A DNA stretch of 64,000 nucleotides from HGM11416 sp034104345 (GCA_034104345.1 JAXEDY010000016.1:1-64000); one strand, 5' to 3'. Numbered from the stretch's first letter, positions 16,883 through 26,605 are shown. Program-made: numbers and translations. The notes: generated by a model from the letters alone, not told the origin.

Positions 16883-17815
16883 ATGGCTTACGTTAATTTA
16901 AAAATCCGCGAAAAAACTCGTGAAAAAACCAACGAAACGAAAAACGACAAAACGAAAAACCGCAAAAACCGCATAAAAATCGGCGGCGGGGCTTTGGCTT
17001 TAAAAATAATCGCCTACGTTATGCTCGGCCTTTCGGCGATTACGACGCTTTTCCCTTATTTATGGATGGTGTTGGCGTCGTTTAAGTCCGGCGTAGAAAT
17101 ATCAACGCACCCCGAAATAATATTTCCGCAAAACCCGAATTTTTCGGCGTATAAGCGGGCATTTGAAGAACTCGACCTTTTGCTCGGCATAAAAAACACG
17201 CTTATATTAGAGTGCTTTTCGGTAACGCTTCCGCCGCTCGTTTCGGCGCTCGGCGCGTTTGCTTTTTCGCACCTTGCGTTGCCCGCAAAAAAGGTGCTTT
17301 TGTTAACGCTTTTGTCGTCGATGATGATACCTTACGCAGCGCTTATGCTCCCGCAGTATCAGATCTGGCAGTCGTTAAATCTTGTGGGAACGCTTTATCC
17401 GCTTATAATTCCGTCGTTTTTCGGCGGCGCGCTTATGACCTTTTTCTTCGTTCAGTATATGAACGGCGTGCCGAAAGAACTGTTCGAATCTGCTAAAATC
17501 GACGGTGCGGGCTATATGGTTCAATATTTTAAAATAATGCTGCCTATGATAAAACCCGCGCTTACGGCGCAGATAGTGTTTATGTTCGTAGGCACATGGA
17601 ACGATTATTTCATTCCGTCGATATATTTAAACAAACCCGAAGTAAAAACCCTGCAACTTCAACTGCTTGCGCTTCAGCAACAGCAAAACAACCTTATGGA
17701 TATGAATATGGTTATGGCGGGTTCGGTGCTTTCGAGCATTCCTATGCTTGCCGTGTTCATAATCTGCCAAAAATTCTTTGTAGAATCGCTTGCGGTTACG
17801 GGTTTAAAGGGATAA
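16883..17815 (+). CDS. Sugar ABC transporter permease (MalG-like) with basic N-terminal tail
   Basis: This is the second pore subunit, paired with the gene 7 bp upstream. The first 40 residues are very rich in Lys, Arg, Asn and Thr, longer than usual for the family; this cytoplasmic tail precedes the first membrane helix (IIAYVMLGLSAITTLFPYLW). The EAA loop is PKELFESAKIDGAGYMVQYF, then IMLPMIKPAL. It may instead start at an internal codon if the basic tail is not translated. The ATPase partner is not encoded nearby. Confidence 0.9.
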   Translation: MAYVNLKIREKTREKTNETKNDKTKNRKNRIKIGGGALALKIIAYVMLGLSAITTLFPYLWMVLASFKSGVEISTHPEIIFPQNPNFSAYKRAFEELDLLLGIKNTLILECFSVTLPPLVSALGAFAFSHLALPAKKVLLLTLLSSMMIPYAALMLPQYQIWQSLNLVGTLYPLIIPSFFGGALMTFFFVQYMNGVPKELFESAKIDGAGYMVQYFKIMLPMIKPALTAQIVFMFVGTWNDYFIPSIYLNKPEVKTLQLQLLALQQQQNNLMDMNMVMAGSVLSSIPMLAVFIICQKFFVESLAVTGLKG

Positions 17816-17839
17816 AAAATAAAAACCGAGAGGTGGAGA

Positions 17840-20659
17840 ATGAGAAAAATTCTGTTTTACGTTTTTGCCGCGCTGCTGGCTTTAAGCCTTTGCTTGTGCG
17901 GCTGCACGGCGGGCGCTTACGATTACCCCGATTATTCGGCGGATAAATCAAGCGGCAACGACGATTTTAACTCGGACAGCAACAGTTTTGCCGCCGACGT
18001 TATGTTAGACGGTTATTTAACCGACGAACGCTATAACCAAAGCGACGTTGTTTCGCTGGGGAGCTGGGATAATTCGGACGTTGAAAACCAAACTTACGGC
18101 GCGATAGTAAACGACGTAAACGATTACGCGAATACCAAACGCGCGATAATAAAAATGTTCCGCGGAGAAATAGGTTTGCATTTCGGTTTCGAAATTAAAG
18201 ATTCCGACCTTGCTTATTCGTCGCTCGAAAACGGCGATCCCGCTATCTGGACGGATAACGTGCTTTTAAATTTATGCACGGCTATCGACGGAGCGGAAGT
18301 GCCTATGTCGGACGATTATTACCTTATGGTTACGGCGTTCGGCAATTATTGTTTCCGTCGGGGCGCCAATGCCGCGGGAATGTGGGGTGCCTGGAGCGGA
18401 ATTTTAGATTATCAGGCAGCCATATATAAAGACGGCGACACCGTAACCGGCTTCGGCGTGGAACTCGTTGTGCCTTACGAGCAGATAGGCATAACCAAAA
18501 ACGATCCGGTTGGCGTAACTTTCCGTTCGTGCGACAGATCGTCCGAAAGCGGCGCCATGACCGAACGCGAATGGCTTTACGGCGGCGGAGTTCACCATTT
18601 TAATCGCCCGAACGATTACGTTATATGGGGCGAAGACAATCTGCTTTACGGCTATTACGATTATCAAATGCCGAACGTAACCCTTAAAGGAACGGTAACC
18701 GATGCGGTAACAAATCAGCCGCTCGGCGGCGTAACGCTTGCCGAAGGCGTAGTTTCGCAGGAAAACGGCGAATTTACCGTTTCGGACGTAAACGCAAACG
18801 AAAATTACGTTTTCGAAATTTCGGACGAGCGTATTATCGGCACGCAAACTCACGTCGTAGATAAAAACGCGATGCGCGCTAAAAACGGCGGAATAGTAGC
18901 CGTTTCGATATCGCTTTTAACAAAGCAAAACAAAATCACACAAAAAATAACGGGCTCCGTTACTTCGATTGCTTCGCTCGAAAACGCATTCGTTAAGGTC
19001 GGCGACAGCCGTGCCGAAATAAACGCGGACGGCAGTTACGAAATAGAATGCACGTTCGAAAGCGATGTTATGCCGCTCGAATTTTATTTAAGCGACGGCG
19101 CGCCCGCTTTCGAAACCGAAATTTATTTATCCGAAGCGGTAAAGGGAAAAATTACGGTAGATACCGAAATCCCGATGATAGCGGAATTGCCGTCGGCGTT
19201 CGGAACCGAAAAATCGGCGAAAGCGTATATCGGCTGGTGCTTAGACGGATTGTTCGTAAGGGTAATCGCCGCAGAATCGACGAACGGTTTCGGCGTTGCG
19301 CTTTCGGCAGACGAAGAAAGCGGCAAAGTGGTTTTATATCACTCGTTCGGCACTATGTGCATAACCGATTTCGTGTCGCAAAGTTGGGAATACGCCGCTC
19401 CGTCGGCGTTCGGTTCGGTTGCCGATATTCATAAAACGGCAAAAGGATTTACGGCGTTCACGTTTACCGTTCCTTACTCGGTAATAGGCATTTCGAAGCC
19501 CGAAAAAATAAGGGTTGCGCCCTTCGAATACACCGCGGCCGGACCTTTCGAATGGTATACCGACGAAAACGGCACTTCTTATCCGTTCGGAAACGCGCAA
19601 ACATTGAAATATTATCCCGTGCTTAACGTAAATGCAATCGTCGAATTTACAAAACCCGAAAACGTGACTTCGTCGTATAACGTCGAACTTTCGGGCAAAA
19701 CAGGCGCAAAAGTGCTTCTCGAACGCGTAGAAGGCGGGCGTAACGGAATTAAAATCACCGTTGATTACACGGCGGCGGACGGCTTCTGGGGCTTCGGAAT
19801 AATGTTCGGCAACTTTATAAGCGGCGCGGGCATAACTCAACTTTACGTTCCCGGCTACGGAACGATAGACCATCGCTCTTACGGCGAATGGATCTGGGCG
19901 GGCAACTATCAACCCGCGGCTTCGCTCGGCGTCGAAGCTAGTGAAAGCGCAAGCGAAAAAGCAAACCGCATAACGTTGTTTTATCCTTACGAAACGCTTT
20001 GCGGCGAAAATTACGGTTTGAATATAACCGCCGAAAGCGAAAATATCGGCGTGCAGTTTTTCGAATACGTAACCGATTCAAGCGGCAATCTTTACGGTTG
20101 TTATAACTGCGTTACGTCGGACGGCGCGCTCGTTCCGTTCGATTCGGGCGTTGCAAACTTTATAAAATGGCAGTTTGTAAAAACCGAAGAAAAAGTCGTA
20201 TACGAATATGAAAATTTAGGCGAAAGCGTATCGAAAGTTATCGTTACCGCTTTAAGCGGCGGCATAAAATTCACGTTTAAATCGACAGAAACCGCAAATA
20301 CGTTCGGTTACGGCGTGTGCCTGCAGGCGGACGGCGGAGGCGCGATTTCGGTTTTATACGCAACCACCGGCAACATGGCAAAACAGGCTTACGGCGATTG
20401 GGCGTGGGTGTATAATCTTCCGTCGGCTTACGGCATTACGGCGAGCAGAACCACGCAAAACGGCGAAACCGTATCCGAATTTTTTATTCCGAACGAAGTT
20501 TTGGGCGCAGAAAGCGTTACCGAACTTAAAATTTGTTTGTTCGAAACGGTAAACGCGGGCGGTTCGCAATACGGAATTTATAACTGCTGCAAAAACGGCG
20601 AAACCGAAATCGCCATCGACGGCGGAACGCAAAACTTTATAACCGTAAACGTTGAATAA
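17840..20659 (+). CDS. Large lipoprotein with four CBM9-like domains and a CarboxypepD_reg-like domain
   Basis: This is a surface lipoprotein, probably a glycan-binding partner of the importer upstream. The lipobox ends at Cys22 (LCGC). Residues about 50-270 resemble a CBM9-like/DOMON beta-sandwich (VMLDGYLTDERY, later VPYEQIGI). Residues about 283-350 look like a carboxypeptidase-regulatory-like fold (LKGTVTDAVTNQPLGGVTL). Three more CBM9-like modules of 150-170 aa fill the rest, each with a GFG or GYG strand and a VPYSVIG/IPNEVLG-type motif. No catalytic residues are recognised. AGGTGG precedes the ATG and only 24 bp separate it from the permease gene, so it is part of the same operon. Confidence 0.65.
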   Translation: MRKILFYVFAALLALSLCLCGCTAGAYDYPDYSADKSSGNDDFNSDSNSFAADVMLDGYLTDERYNQSDVVSLGSWDNSDVENQTYGAIVNDVNDYANTKRAIIKMFRGEIGLHFGFEIKDSDLAYSSLENGDPAIWTDNVLLNLCTAIDGAEVPMSDDYYLMVTAFGNYCFRRGANAAGMWGAWSGILDYQAAIYKDGDTVTGFGVELVVPYEQIGITKNDPVGVTFRSCDRSSESGAMTEREWLYGGGVHHFNRPNDYVIWGEDNLLYGYYDYQMPNVTLKGTVTDAVTNQPLGGVTLAEGVVSQENGEFTVSDVNANENYVFEISDERIIGTQTHVVDKNAMRAKNGGIVAVSISLLTKQNKITQKITGSVTSIASLENAFVKVGDSRAEINADGSYEIECTFESDVMPLEFYLSDGAPAFETEIYLSEAVKGKITVDTEIPMIAELPSAFGTEKSAKAYIGWCLDGLFVRVIAAESTNGFGVALSADEESGKVVLYHSFGTMCITDFVSQSWEYAAPSAFGSVADIHKTAKGFTAFTFTVPYSVIGISKPEKIRVAPFEYTAAGPFEWYTDENGTSYPFGNAQTLKYYPVLNVNAIVEFTKPENVTSSYNVELSGKTGAKVLLERVEGGRNGIKITVDYTAADGFWGFGIMFGNFISGAGITQLYVPGYGTIDHRSYGEWIWAGNYQPAASLGVEASESASEKANRITLFYPYETLCGENYGLNITAESENIGVQFFEYVTDSSGNLYGCYNCVTSDGALVPFDSGVANFIKWQFVKTEEKVVYEYENLGESVSKVIVTALSGGIKFTFKSTETANTFGYGVCLQADGGGAISVLYATTGNMAKQAYGDWAWVYNLPSAYGITASRTTQNGETVSEFFIPNEVLGAESVTELKICLFETVNAGGSQYGIYNCCKNGETEIAIDGGTQNFITVNVE

Positions 20660-20673
20660 AAGGGGAAACTATT

Positions 20674-23301
20674 ATGAGTAAAAGAAAAATAATATCGGCT
20701 GCTCTGCTTTCCGCAGTAATGCTTTTTTCGGGGTGTTCCGAAAATACCGCAAAAGGAATTTCGCTTGACGAAATCAAAGATTACACACCCCTTAATTTGC
20801 AAACCGAATATTACGACAACTACGATTTTAACGCTTATTATAACAAAGAAGAAAGCGAAAAACACCTTCCCGGTCAGGGCGTGTTCGGCACGGGCAACGC
20901 GTTTATTTTAAGATATAACGGGCTTTATTATATGTACGTCGGCTCGTCGAACAACATGTCGCAGTCGATGCCGTGCTGGGTTTCGGAAGATCTTTTAAAC
21001 TGGACCAAGCCCGATAACGGCGTTACGCCTGCGGGAACGTGCGCCGACGATCCGCGCCTTTACAACGCCTATCCGCCTTGCGTAAGGCAGTTTAACGGCA
21101 AGTTTTATATGTACGTTTACCTTAAAAACGACGTGGTAACGCAGGGCAACTACATTTTAAAGGCAGATTCGCCGGTCGGTCCGTTCGAGTTCGTTACGGG
21201 CGACGACGGCAAACCCGTCTGCTACACGATAGAAGCCACAACCACCAATATCGACTGCGATATTTTTATCGACGACAACGAAGACGTTTATTTTATGAGC
21301 GCGCATCAGGACGCGTATTTTACGGGAATCAGGGCGTTTAAAATGCCGTCGATGGATAAAGTGGATTACGACGAAAACAGTTATATAAACATAGCCGAAA
21401 GTTCGGTGGGCGGCTGGACCGAAGGCAACGGAATGTTCAAACGCAACGACAACTATTATCTTATGTTTACCGGCTCGAACATTTTAAGCCCCGGCTATTT
21501 AACCCACTATGCGGTTGCCGAAAACGATAACTGGAAAAAAGCGTTCGGCACCGACGAAAAAACGGGAGCGAAAGGCTTTAATCAGGGAATCGATTGGCCT
21601 ATGGGCTGCGAAACTAATCCCGAATTTTATTCTTTGGGGCATGCCACTTCGGTTTTAGGTCCCGATATGGACGCGCTGTATTATCACTATTTCAGCGTAA
21701 ATTCGGCAGGTCCCAACTGCACGTTCGCAATCGATCGTTTGATTTTTAACGGTACGGCTATGGATGCGGCGCAAACGCAATACCGCTCGGTTAAGCCCGC
21801 GCGCCCGTTTATTTATTCTTATTTGCCCGAATCGGGCGGCGAATTTACGGCGGAAAGCGGCAAAATCCTTTCAAAAAATTCGCATAATCAAAACTTTACC
21901 GCCGAATATAACTTTAAAGGCAATAACGTAAAATGCGTTTTCGGTTATCGGGACGAGCAGAACTACGGCTACGTTGCGTGCGACGTATCGGCAAAAACGG
22001 TAACTTTGCACACGGTAGAAAACGGAACGGATAAGCAAGCGGCGCAGGGTGAAATAGTGCGCGATTACGACGGAAACACTCTTAAAACGTTAAGAATAGC
22101 CTGCCGCGACGGCAAAGCGGACGTTTATTTCGACGACCTTAAAAAAATATCCGACGCGTCCGTTTCAACGCAAAGCGGAAAAGCGGGGTATATTTACGGC
22201 GGCGAAGCCGAATTTTGTTACACCGCCGTTTCGAACGCGGCAAAAGGCATTAGCGATTCGTTAGAGCCTAAACTGCATTATATCAATATCGGCGCCGAAA
22301 GTTATCTGCCCGCGGGCTTAATCGAAGGGCACGGCTCGGCTTTTGCAAGCGGCAGCGGATATTATTTAACCGATAAAAGCGAATACGGCGGAAAATATAC
22401 GGGAATGGGGAAGATTAAACTTGAAAACGCGGGCGATCACGCCGATTTTCTGGTTGATTTCGACCAAACGCGTAAGGATGCCGAAAGCGGATATTACACG
22501 CTTTATATGACTCTTAATAAAAACCAATGCGGCAAAACGTTTGGCGTAAGGGTAGACGGCGGCAAGGTTATGCCCGTAAAAGTTCCCGAAGTAAACGCAA
22601 CCGGCGGCTCTTCGCTTATAAAAACCGCAATAGCGCAAATACCCGTCGAAAAAGGCGTTCGTGAAATTTCGATAATCGATTTGGGCGAAAATTTTGCTTT
22701 TCATTCGTTCACGTTCGTAAAAAGCACGGGCAAAAACTTTAACTACGTTCAATCGCTTAACGCCGCACCCGAAAAGGGTATGGAACAGCTTACGTTGTGG
22801 CGGTTCGATAAGCAGGCGGGCGACGACGAAAATTCGCTCGTTTCGCGCGAAGGCGTAAGGTCTCTCGTTTATTTCGGCAACGATAAAATAGAAAATTACA
22901 CAGTCGAGTGCGATTTCAGGCTTAACACCGACAGCATAAACAGCGCCGGCTTTATAATTCAGGGCAACAGATATTCGAATTCGGCGTATATCACCGAAGA
23001 TTACAGGCATATTCAGGGCTATTATTTCTCGATAGGCAAGCGTATGGTTAAAATCGAAAAGTTAAACTATACTCACAGCGACGGCAACGCCGCGGCAAAA
23101 CGCGCTTCGATAAATATAGGCGAGTGGAATCACGTTAAAATCGAAGTTAAAGGTTCAACCCTTAAAGCAACCGTAACTTCGGCTTCGGGCGAAAGCGTAA
23201 CCCTTGAATTTACCGACGATTTCGCGCTTTCGGGCGGGCGTTTCGGGTTTTATACTTCGGGCGCTTCGGCTTCGTATAAAAACTTGAAAATAAGCGGCTG
23301 A
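20674..23301 (+). CDS. GH43-like glycoside hydrolase lipoprotein with C-terminal binding modules
   Basis: This is a surface-anchored arabinan/xylan-type hydrolase candidate. The lipobox ends at Cys21 (FSGC). Residues about 65-385 look like a five-bladed beta-propeller of GH43: GNAFILRYNGLYYMYVGSS in blade 1, a NIDCDIFIDDNEDVYFM strand, and GWTEGNGMFKRNDNYYLMF, where the Glu is the expected acid. Two or three C-terminal beta-sandwich modules (about 390-530, 545-690, 710-875) look like CBM or LamG folds. It is 14 bp after the CBM9-like gene and 1 bp before the DUF4838-like gene. GH43 or GH43-related families cannot be separated by eye. Confidence 0.7.
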   Translation: MSKRKIISAALLSAVMLFSGCSENTAKGISLDEIKDYTPLNLQTEYYDNYDFNAYYNKEESEKHLPGQGVFGTGNAFILRYNGLYYMYVGSSNNMSQSMPCWVSEDLLNWTKPDNGVTPAGTCADDPRLYNAYPPCVRQFNGKFYMYVYLKNDVVTQGNYILKADSPVGPFEFVTGDDGKPVCYTIEATTTNIDCDIFIDDNEDVYFMSAHQDAYFTGIRAFKMPSMDKVDYDENSYINIAESSVGGWTEGNGMFKRNDNYYLMFTGSNILSPGYLTHYAVAENDNWKKAFGTDEKTGAKGFNQGIDWPMGCETNPEFYSLGHATSVLGPDMDALYYHYFSVNSAGPNCTFAIDRLIFNGTAMDAAQTQYRSVKPARPFIYSYLPESGGEFTAESGKILSKNSHNQNFTAEYNFKGNNVKCVFGYRDEQNYGYVACDVSAKTVTLHTVENGTDKQAAQGEIVRDYDGNTLKTLRIACRDGKADVYFDDLKKISDASVSTQSGKAGYIYGGEAEFCYTAVSNAAKGISDSLEPKLHYINIGAESYLPAGLIEGHGSAFASGSGYYLTDKSEYGGKYTGMGKIKLENAGDHADFLVDFDQTRKDAESGYYTLYMTLNKNQCGKTFGVRVDGGKVMPVKVPEVNATGGSSLIKTAIAQIPVEKGVREISIIDLGENFAFHSFTFVKSTGKNFNYVQSLNAAPEKGMEQLTLWRFDKQAGDDENSLVSREGVRSLVYFGNDKIENYTVECDFRLNTDSINSAGFIIQGNRYSNSAYITEDYRHIQGYYFSIGKRMVKIEKLNYTHSDGNAAAKRASINIGEWNHVKIEVKGSTLKATVTSASGESVTLEFTDDFALSGGRFGFYTSGASASYKNLKISG

Positions 23302-23302
23302 T

Positions 23303-24208
23303 ATGGAAAAAAGCATAGTGTTTTTAACCGACGATTTCGGCGAAGAACTCGCGCTCGAAACGGCGGAAGCGGGCGCAAAAAAAATATATCTGCACGCAAA
23401 CCCTTTTAAAACCTCCGTTAAAGAGTTTATCGATTTTAAAATAAAAAACGAAAAAACAATCGATAAACTCGAAAGCGGCGGGGTTGCGGTCGGATATCAA
23501 TTGCATGCGGTTTCCTATCTTTTGCCGCGCGAACTTTTTAAAACCGATCCCGAATACTTTTTATCGGATAAAAACGGCGAAAAAAGCGATAAATTTAATT
23601 GCTGTCCGTCAAACGACGAAGCGTTGGAAATCATAGAAAAAAACGCCGAAAAACTCGCGCTTTTGCTTAAACAAAAAACAAACCGCTATCATTTGTGGGT
23701 AGACGACGATTTAGGCGCAGACGTTCGTTGCATGTGTGAAAAATGCAAGAATTTATCCGCTTTTAAGCAAAACGCGATTATTTGCGAAGCGATAATCGGC
23801 GGCTTGAAAAAATACGATAAAACCGCCGAAAACGCTTTGCTTTTATACGGCGAAGAACATGACTTTTGCGGCGCGCCGAAAAACGCGTTTTCGGAATTCG
23901 CGCCGTTTAAGCGCGAACACGCCATCCCTATAACGCAAGGCGAAAAAAACGCCTTTTTTGTCGATAAACTTAAAAAAACCTTATCGTTTTACGGGGCGGA
24001 AAAGGTTTCGGTTCTCGAATATTTTTTAAGTTACGACTTTTTAAGTTTTTTGCGCGGGAACGGGGCTTTAAGGGTTGAAAAAGACGTAGAGTTTTATAAA
24101 AGCGCGGGCGTAACCGATTTAACGACGTTCGCGGTTTTTGCGGGCGCTTCAACAGATGAAAAACTTCGCGGCATAAAAAAGTATTTTAACATTTTAGATA
24201 ATTATTAA
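23303..24208 (+). CDS. DUF4838-like protein A
   Basis: A cytosolic protein with no signal peptide. It resembles the DUF4838 family, a TIM-barrel-like domain associated with polysaccharide-degradation genes whose activity I cannot name. Features shared with the next gene: YQLHAV near residue 66, LLPRELFKTDPEYF, SDKNG, a WVDDDLG turn (132-138), and a C-x-C-x2-C motif (Cys143, 145, 148). The start overlaps the end of the GH43-like gene region (1-bp gap) with no clear SD, suggesting translational coupling. The two tandem paralogues look like an old duplication. Confidence 0.6.
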   Translation: MEKSIVFLTDDFGEELALETAEAGAKKIYLHANPFKTSVKEFIDFKIKNEKTIDKLESGGVAVGYQLHAVSYLLPRELFKTDPEYFLSDKNGEKSDKFNCCPSNDEALEIIEKNAEKLALLLKQKTNRYHLWVDDDLGADVRCMCEKCKNLSAFKQNAIICEAIIGGLKKYDKTAENALLLYGEEHDFCGAPKNAFSEFAPFKREHAIPITQGEKNAFFVDKLKKTLSFYGAEKVSVLEYFLSYDFLSFLRGNGALRVEKDVEFYKSAGVTDLTTFAVFAGASTDEKLRGIKKYFNILDNY

Positions 24209-24216
24209 GGACGAAT

Positions 24217-25167
24217 ATGAAAGGCAACAGCAGTATAATAATTATAAACAAAGATTTGTGCAAAGAATGGCTTGACGTTTTAACCGATTGCGGCATAAAC
24301 ACAATAGGGCTTCATTCGCTTTATCAATACGGCGGAATCGACGAGTTTTTAAACTGGTTAAACCGCGCCGACGTTAAAAATTTAGTTCAAAAATTCAAAA
24401 GAGCGGGGATAGAAATCGAATATCAGCTGCACGCGGTAAACTGGTTGTTGCCGCGCGGACTTTTTTCGGTTCACCCCGAATGGTTCAGAACGGATAAAAA
24501 CGGCGCGCGCGTTGCCGATTGGAACTTGTGCGTTTCGTCTGCCGAGGCTTTGGAATACATAGAAAATTCGGCATATCTTCTTGCAAAAATGCTTGAACAA
24601 TCGTCGCATAACTATTATATCTGGTGCGACGATTGCGTAGGCAGCGTTTGTTACTGCGAAAAATGCGCTTCTATAAGCGGGGCAGACCAGAATATGATTA
24701 TCATGAAACACGTTTTAAGGGGCTTGAAACGCTATGATAAAGACGCGAAACTTGCGTTTTTGTCCTATCAGGATTCGCTCGGAACGCTTACCGTGCCGCC
24801 CGAAAAAGATATGTTTTTAGAGTTTGCGCCCATCGACCGCGACCATTTTTCGCCCATTTGCTCCGAAACGGATAAAAACCGCAAAAACTGCGAAGTCTTT
24901 GAAAACTTGGGGCAAATTTTCGGCGGCGAAAAACACGTTCTCGAATATTATCTCGACGCATCGTATTATTGCGGCTGGAAACGCGAAAACGTTAAAGATT
25001 TAGATCTGGATTTTGCCGTTTTAGAAGAAGACCTTAAATATTATAAATCGCGCGGGGCAACCTGCATAAGCACTTTCGCCGGTTTTATCGACGAAAACTG
25101 GCTTAACAAATTCGGCACCGAAAAAATTAAAAAATACGCCGAAATCGTAAAAAAATATTTTTATTAA
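24217..25167 (+). CDS. DUF4838-like protein B (tandem paralogue)
   Basis: This is a paralogue of the preceding gene, 8 bp downstream, with AAGGA before the ATG. It conserves YQLHAVNWLLPRGLF, DKNG, an IWCDDCVG turn and the C-x-C-x2-C motif (Cys145, 147, 150), while much of the rest has diverged. Conserved acidic residues in a WxDD context and the cysteine trio suggest a metal or structural site, but this is inference. It is the last gene before a pair of stem-loop terminators, so it ends the operon that starts at 14374. Confidence 0.6.
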   Translation: MKGNSSIIIINKDLCKEWLDVLTDCGINTIGLHSLYQYGGIDEFLNWLNRADVKNLVQKFKRAGIEIEYQLHAVNWLLPRGLFSVHPEWFRTDKNGARVADWNLCVSSAEALEYIENSAYLLAKMLEQSSHNYYIWCDDCVGSVCYCEKCASISGADQNMIIMKHVLRGLKRYDKDAKLAFLSYQDSLGTLTVPPEKDMFLEFAPIDRDHFSPICSETDKNRKNCEVFENLGQIFGGEKHVLEYYLDASYYCGWKRENVKDLDLDFAVLEEDLKYYKSRGATCISTFAGFIDENWLNKFGTEKIKKYAEIVKKYFY

Positions 25168-25175
25168 ACAAATAG

Positions 25176-25222
25176 AAAAAGTCTGCCAAAGTGCCGATAA
25201 TCGACTTATAGGCGGACTTTTT
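25176..25222 (+). terminator. Stem-loop repeat copy 5
   Basis: AAAAAGTCTGC (25176-25186) pairs with GCGGACTTTTT (25212-25222) around GTGCCGATAATCGACTTATA. It begins 9 bp after the DUF4838-like gene B stop codon. Confidence 0.88.
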
Positions 25223-25243
25223 ATATTTTTAACTTATTTTGCC

Positions 25244-25289
25244 AAAAAACCGCCAAAGTGCCGATAATCGTCATATAGGCGGGTTTTTT
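25244..25289 (+). terminator. Stem-loop repeat copy 6
   Basis: AAAAAACCGCC (25244-25254) pairs with GGCGGGTTTTTT (25278-25289) apart from one bulge, around GTGCCGATAATCGTCATATA. It forms a tandem pair with copy 5, 69 bp apart. Confidence 0.85.
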
Positions 25290-25325
25290 GCTTTAAAAAA
25301 TTTTTTTTGCATATTATAATTTTGC

Positions 25326-25354
25326 TTGCAAACAAATTCGTTTTGTGTTAAAAT
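25326..25354 (+). promoter_or_regulatory. Promoter of the acetylesterase-like gene
   Basis: TTGCAA (25326-25331), 17-bp spacer, TAAAAT (25349-25354). The 326-bp gap between the genes (25168-25493) otherwise holds the two stem-loops and AT-rich sequence. Confidence 0.55.
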
Positions 25355-25493
25355 CGAGTTTGTAGAAGCATTTTTCGGCGAGAAAAAACAATGTTACAAA
25401 AAAACATGTAATTTTTCTTTTTTAATAAATTGCGGGCAAAACAAATACGAAAACATTAAACGAAAAAGCAAAAAAATTTAAGGCGAAAAAAAT

Positions 25494-26507
25494 ATGAAAT
25501 TAAATCCTATATTTAAAAACGGAATGGTTTTTGCGGCAAATCGAAAAATCCGCGTTTTCGGCGAAAGCGAAAAAACGGTTAAGGCAACGTTTTTGGGCGA
25601 AACTAAAACCTGTGTTCCCGAAAACGGCAAATTTTTAATAGAGTTTTCGGAAAAAAGTTACGGCGGGCCTTATACTCTTGCGATTGAAAGCGAAAACGAA
25701 AAAACGGTTATAACCGATATTTTCGTCGGCTTAGTTTTGCTTATGTGCGGGCAGTCAAATATGATGTTCAAGGTTAAAGAAGGAACCGACGAACTTGAAG
25801 ATTGCAAAAACGACGACCTTCTTCGTATGCATGTGTGCGACCACGTTATTTTTTTCGACGGCGAACTCGAACGCTTTCGCTCGTCGGACGGGTGGATAAA
25901 GTGCGAAAAAGAAAATATAGGCGACTGGTCGTCGATAGCATATCAGGTCGGCTGTAACCTGCGTAAAAAGTACGGCGTTGCGGTTGGCTTGGTCTGCGCC
26001 TATCAGGGCGCTTCGGTTATCGAAAGCTGGCTTCCCGATTACGCGGTGAATAACCCCGAAATTCAACTTGATATATCGAAAAAACATTACGATCACCACG
26101 ATAAATTTTATCGTTTGTGGAACGAAAACTCGCGCATGTTCGACTTTTTGCTTTCTCCCGTTATGCCTTATCCGCTTTCGGCGGTCGTGTGGTATCAGGG
26201 CGAAAGCGACACGACGAAAGAAGAAGGTGAAATTTACGATAAAGAACTGAAACTTTTTGCCAAAGCGTTAAGAAACGGGTTTAAAAATGAAAACCTTCCG
26301 TTTATTATAGTGCAGATAGCCGATCTCGATTGCCGCGCAGACGACGGGTGGCGCGCAATTCAAAGCGCGCAGGAACGCGCCGCGAAAAGCATAAAAAACG
26401 CTTATCTCGTTATAAGCAAAGACGTAAGCGATACTTTTATTATCCATCCGCCAAAAAAGAAATTGCTTTCAAAGCGCATAGCCGAAACCTTAACGGACGT
26501 TTTATAA
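25494..26507 (+). CDS. Sialate O-acetylesterase-like SGNH hydrolase
   Basis: A cytosolic carbohydrate esterase of the SASA/CE6-like SGNH superfamily, which removes O-acetyl groups from sialic acid or xylan-type sugars. Block I with the nucleophile is clear (LLMCGQSNM, Ser88); VVWYQGESD and an IIVQIADLD strand follow, and a late Asp/His pair (DTFIIHP) completes the triad. An N-terminal beta domain (residues 1-75) is normal for the family. At 337 aa it is shorter than the 500-residue secreted forms. It stands alone with its own promoter and terminator. With GH112 downstream, a role in host glycan use fits. Confidence 0.8.
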   Translation: MKLNPIFKNGMVFAANRKIRVFGESEKTVKATFLGETKTCVPENGKFLIEFSEKSYGGPYTLAIESENEKTVITDIFVGLVLLMCGQSNMMFKVKEGTDELEDCKNDDLLRMHVCDHVIFFDGELERFRSSDGWIKCEKENIGDWSSIAYQVGCNLRKKYGVAVGLVCAYQGASVIESWLPDYAVNNPEIQLDISKKHYDHHDKFYRLWNENSRMFDFLLSPVMPYPLSAVVWYQGESDTTKEEGEIYDKELKLFAKALRNGFKNENLPFIIVQIADLDCRADDGWRAIQSAQERAAKSIKNAYLVISKDVSDTFIIHPPKKKLLSKRIAETLTDVL

Positions 26508-26574
26508 AGAACTTGCAGGGCGTTTTATAAAATCGAAAACGAAAAAATATAAAAAACCAAAGAGAATAAAATTA

Positions 26575-26605
26575 AAGCGTGCGGGAAAAACCGCGCGTTT
26601 TTTTA
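26575..26605 (+). terminator. Terminator of the acetylesterase-like gene
   Basis: CGTGCGG and CCGCGCG form a 7-bp stem with one wobble, followed by T7. Downstream, to 26934, is AT-rich sequence with a promoter and no gene. Confidence 0.7.
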
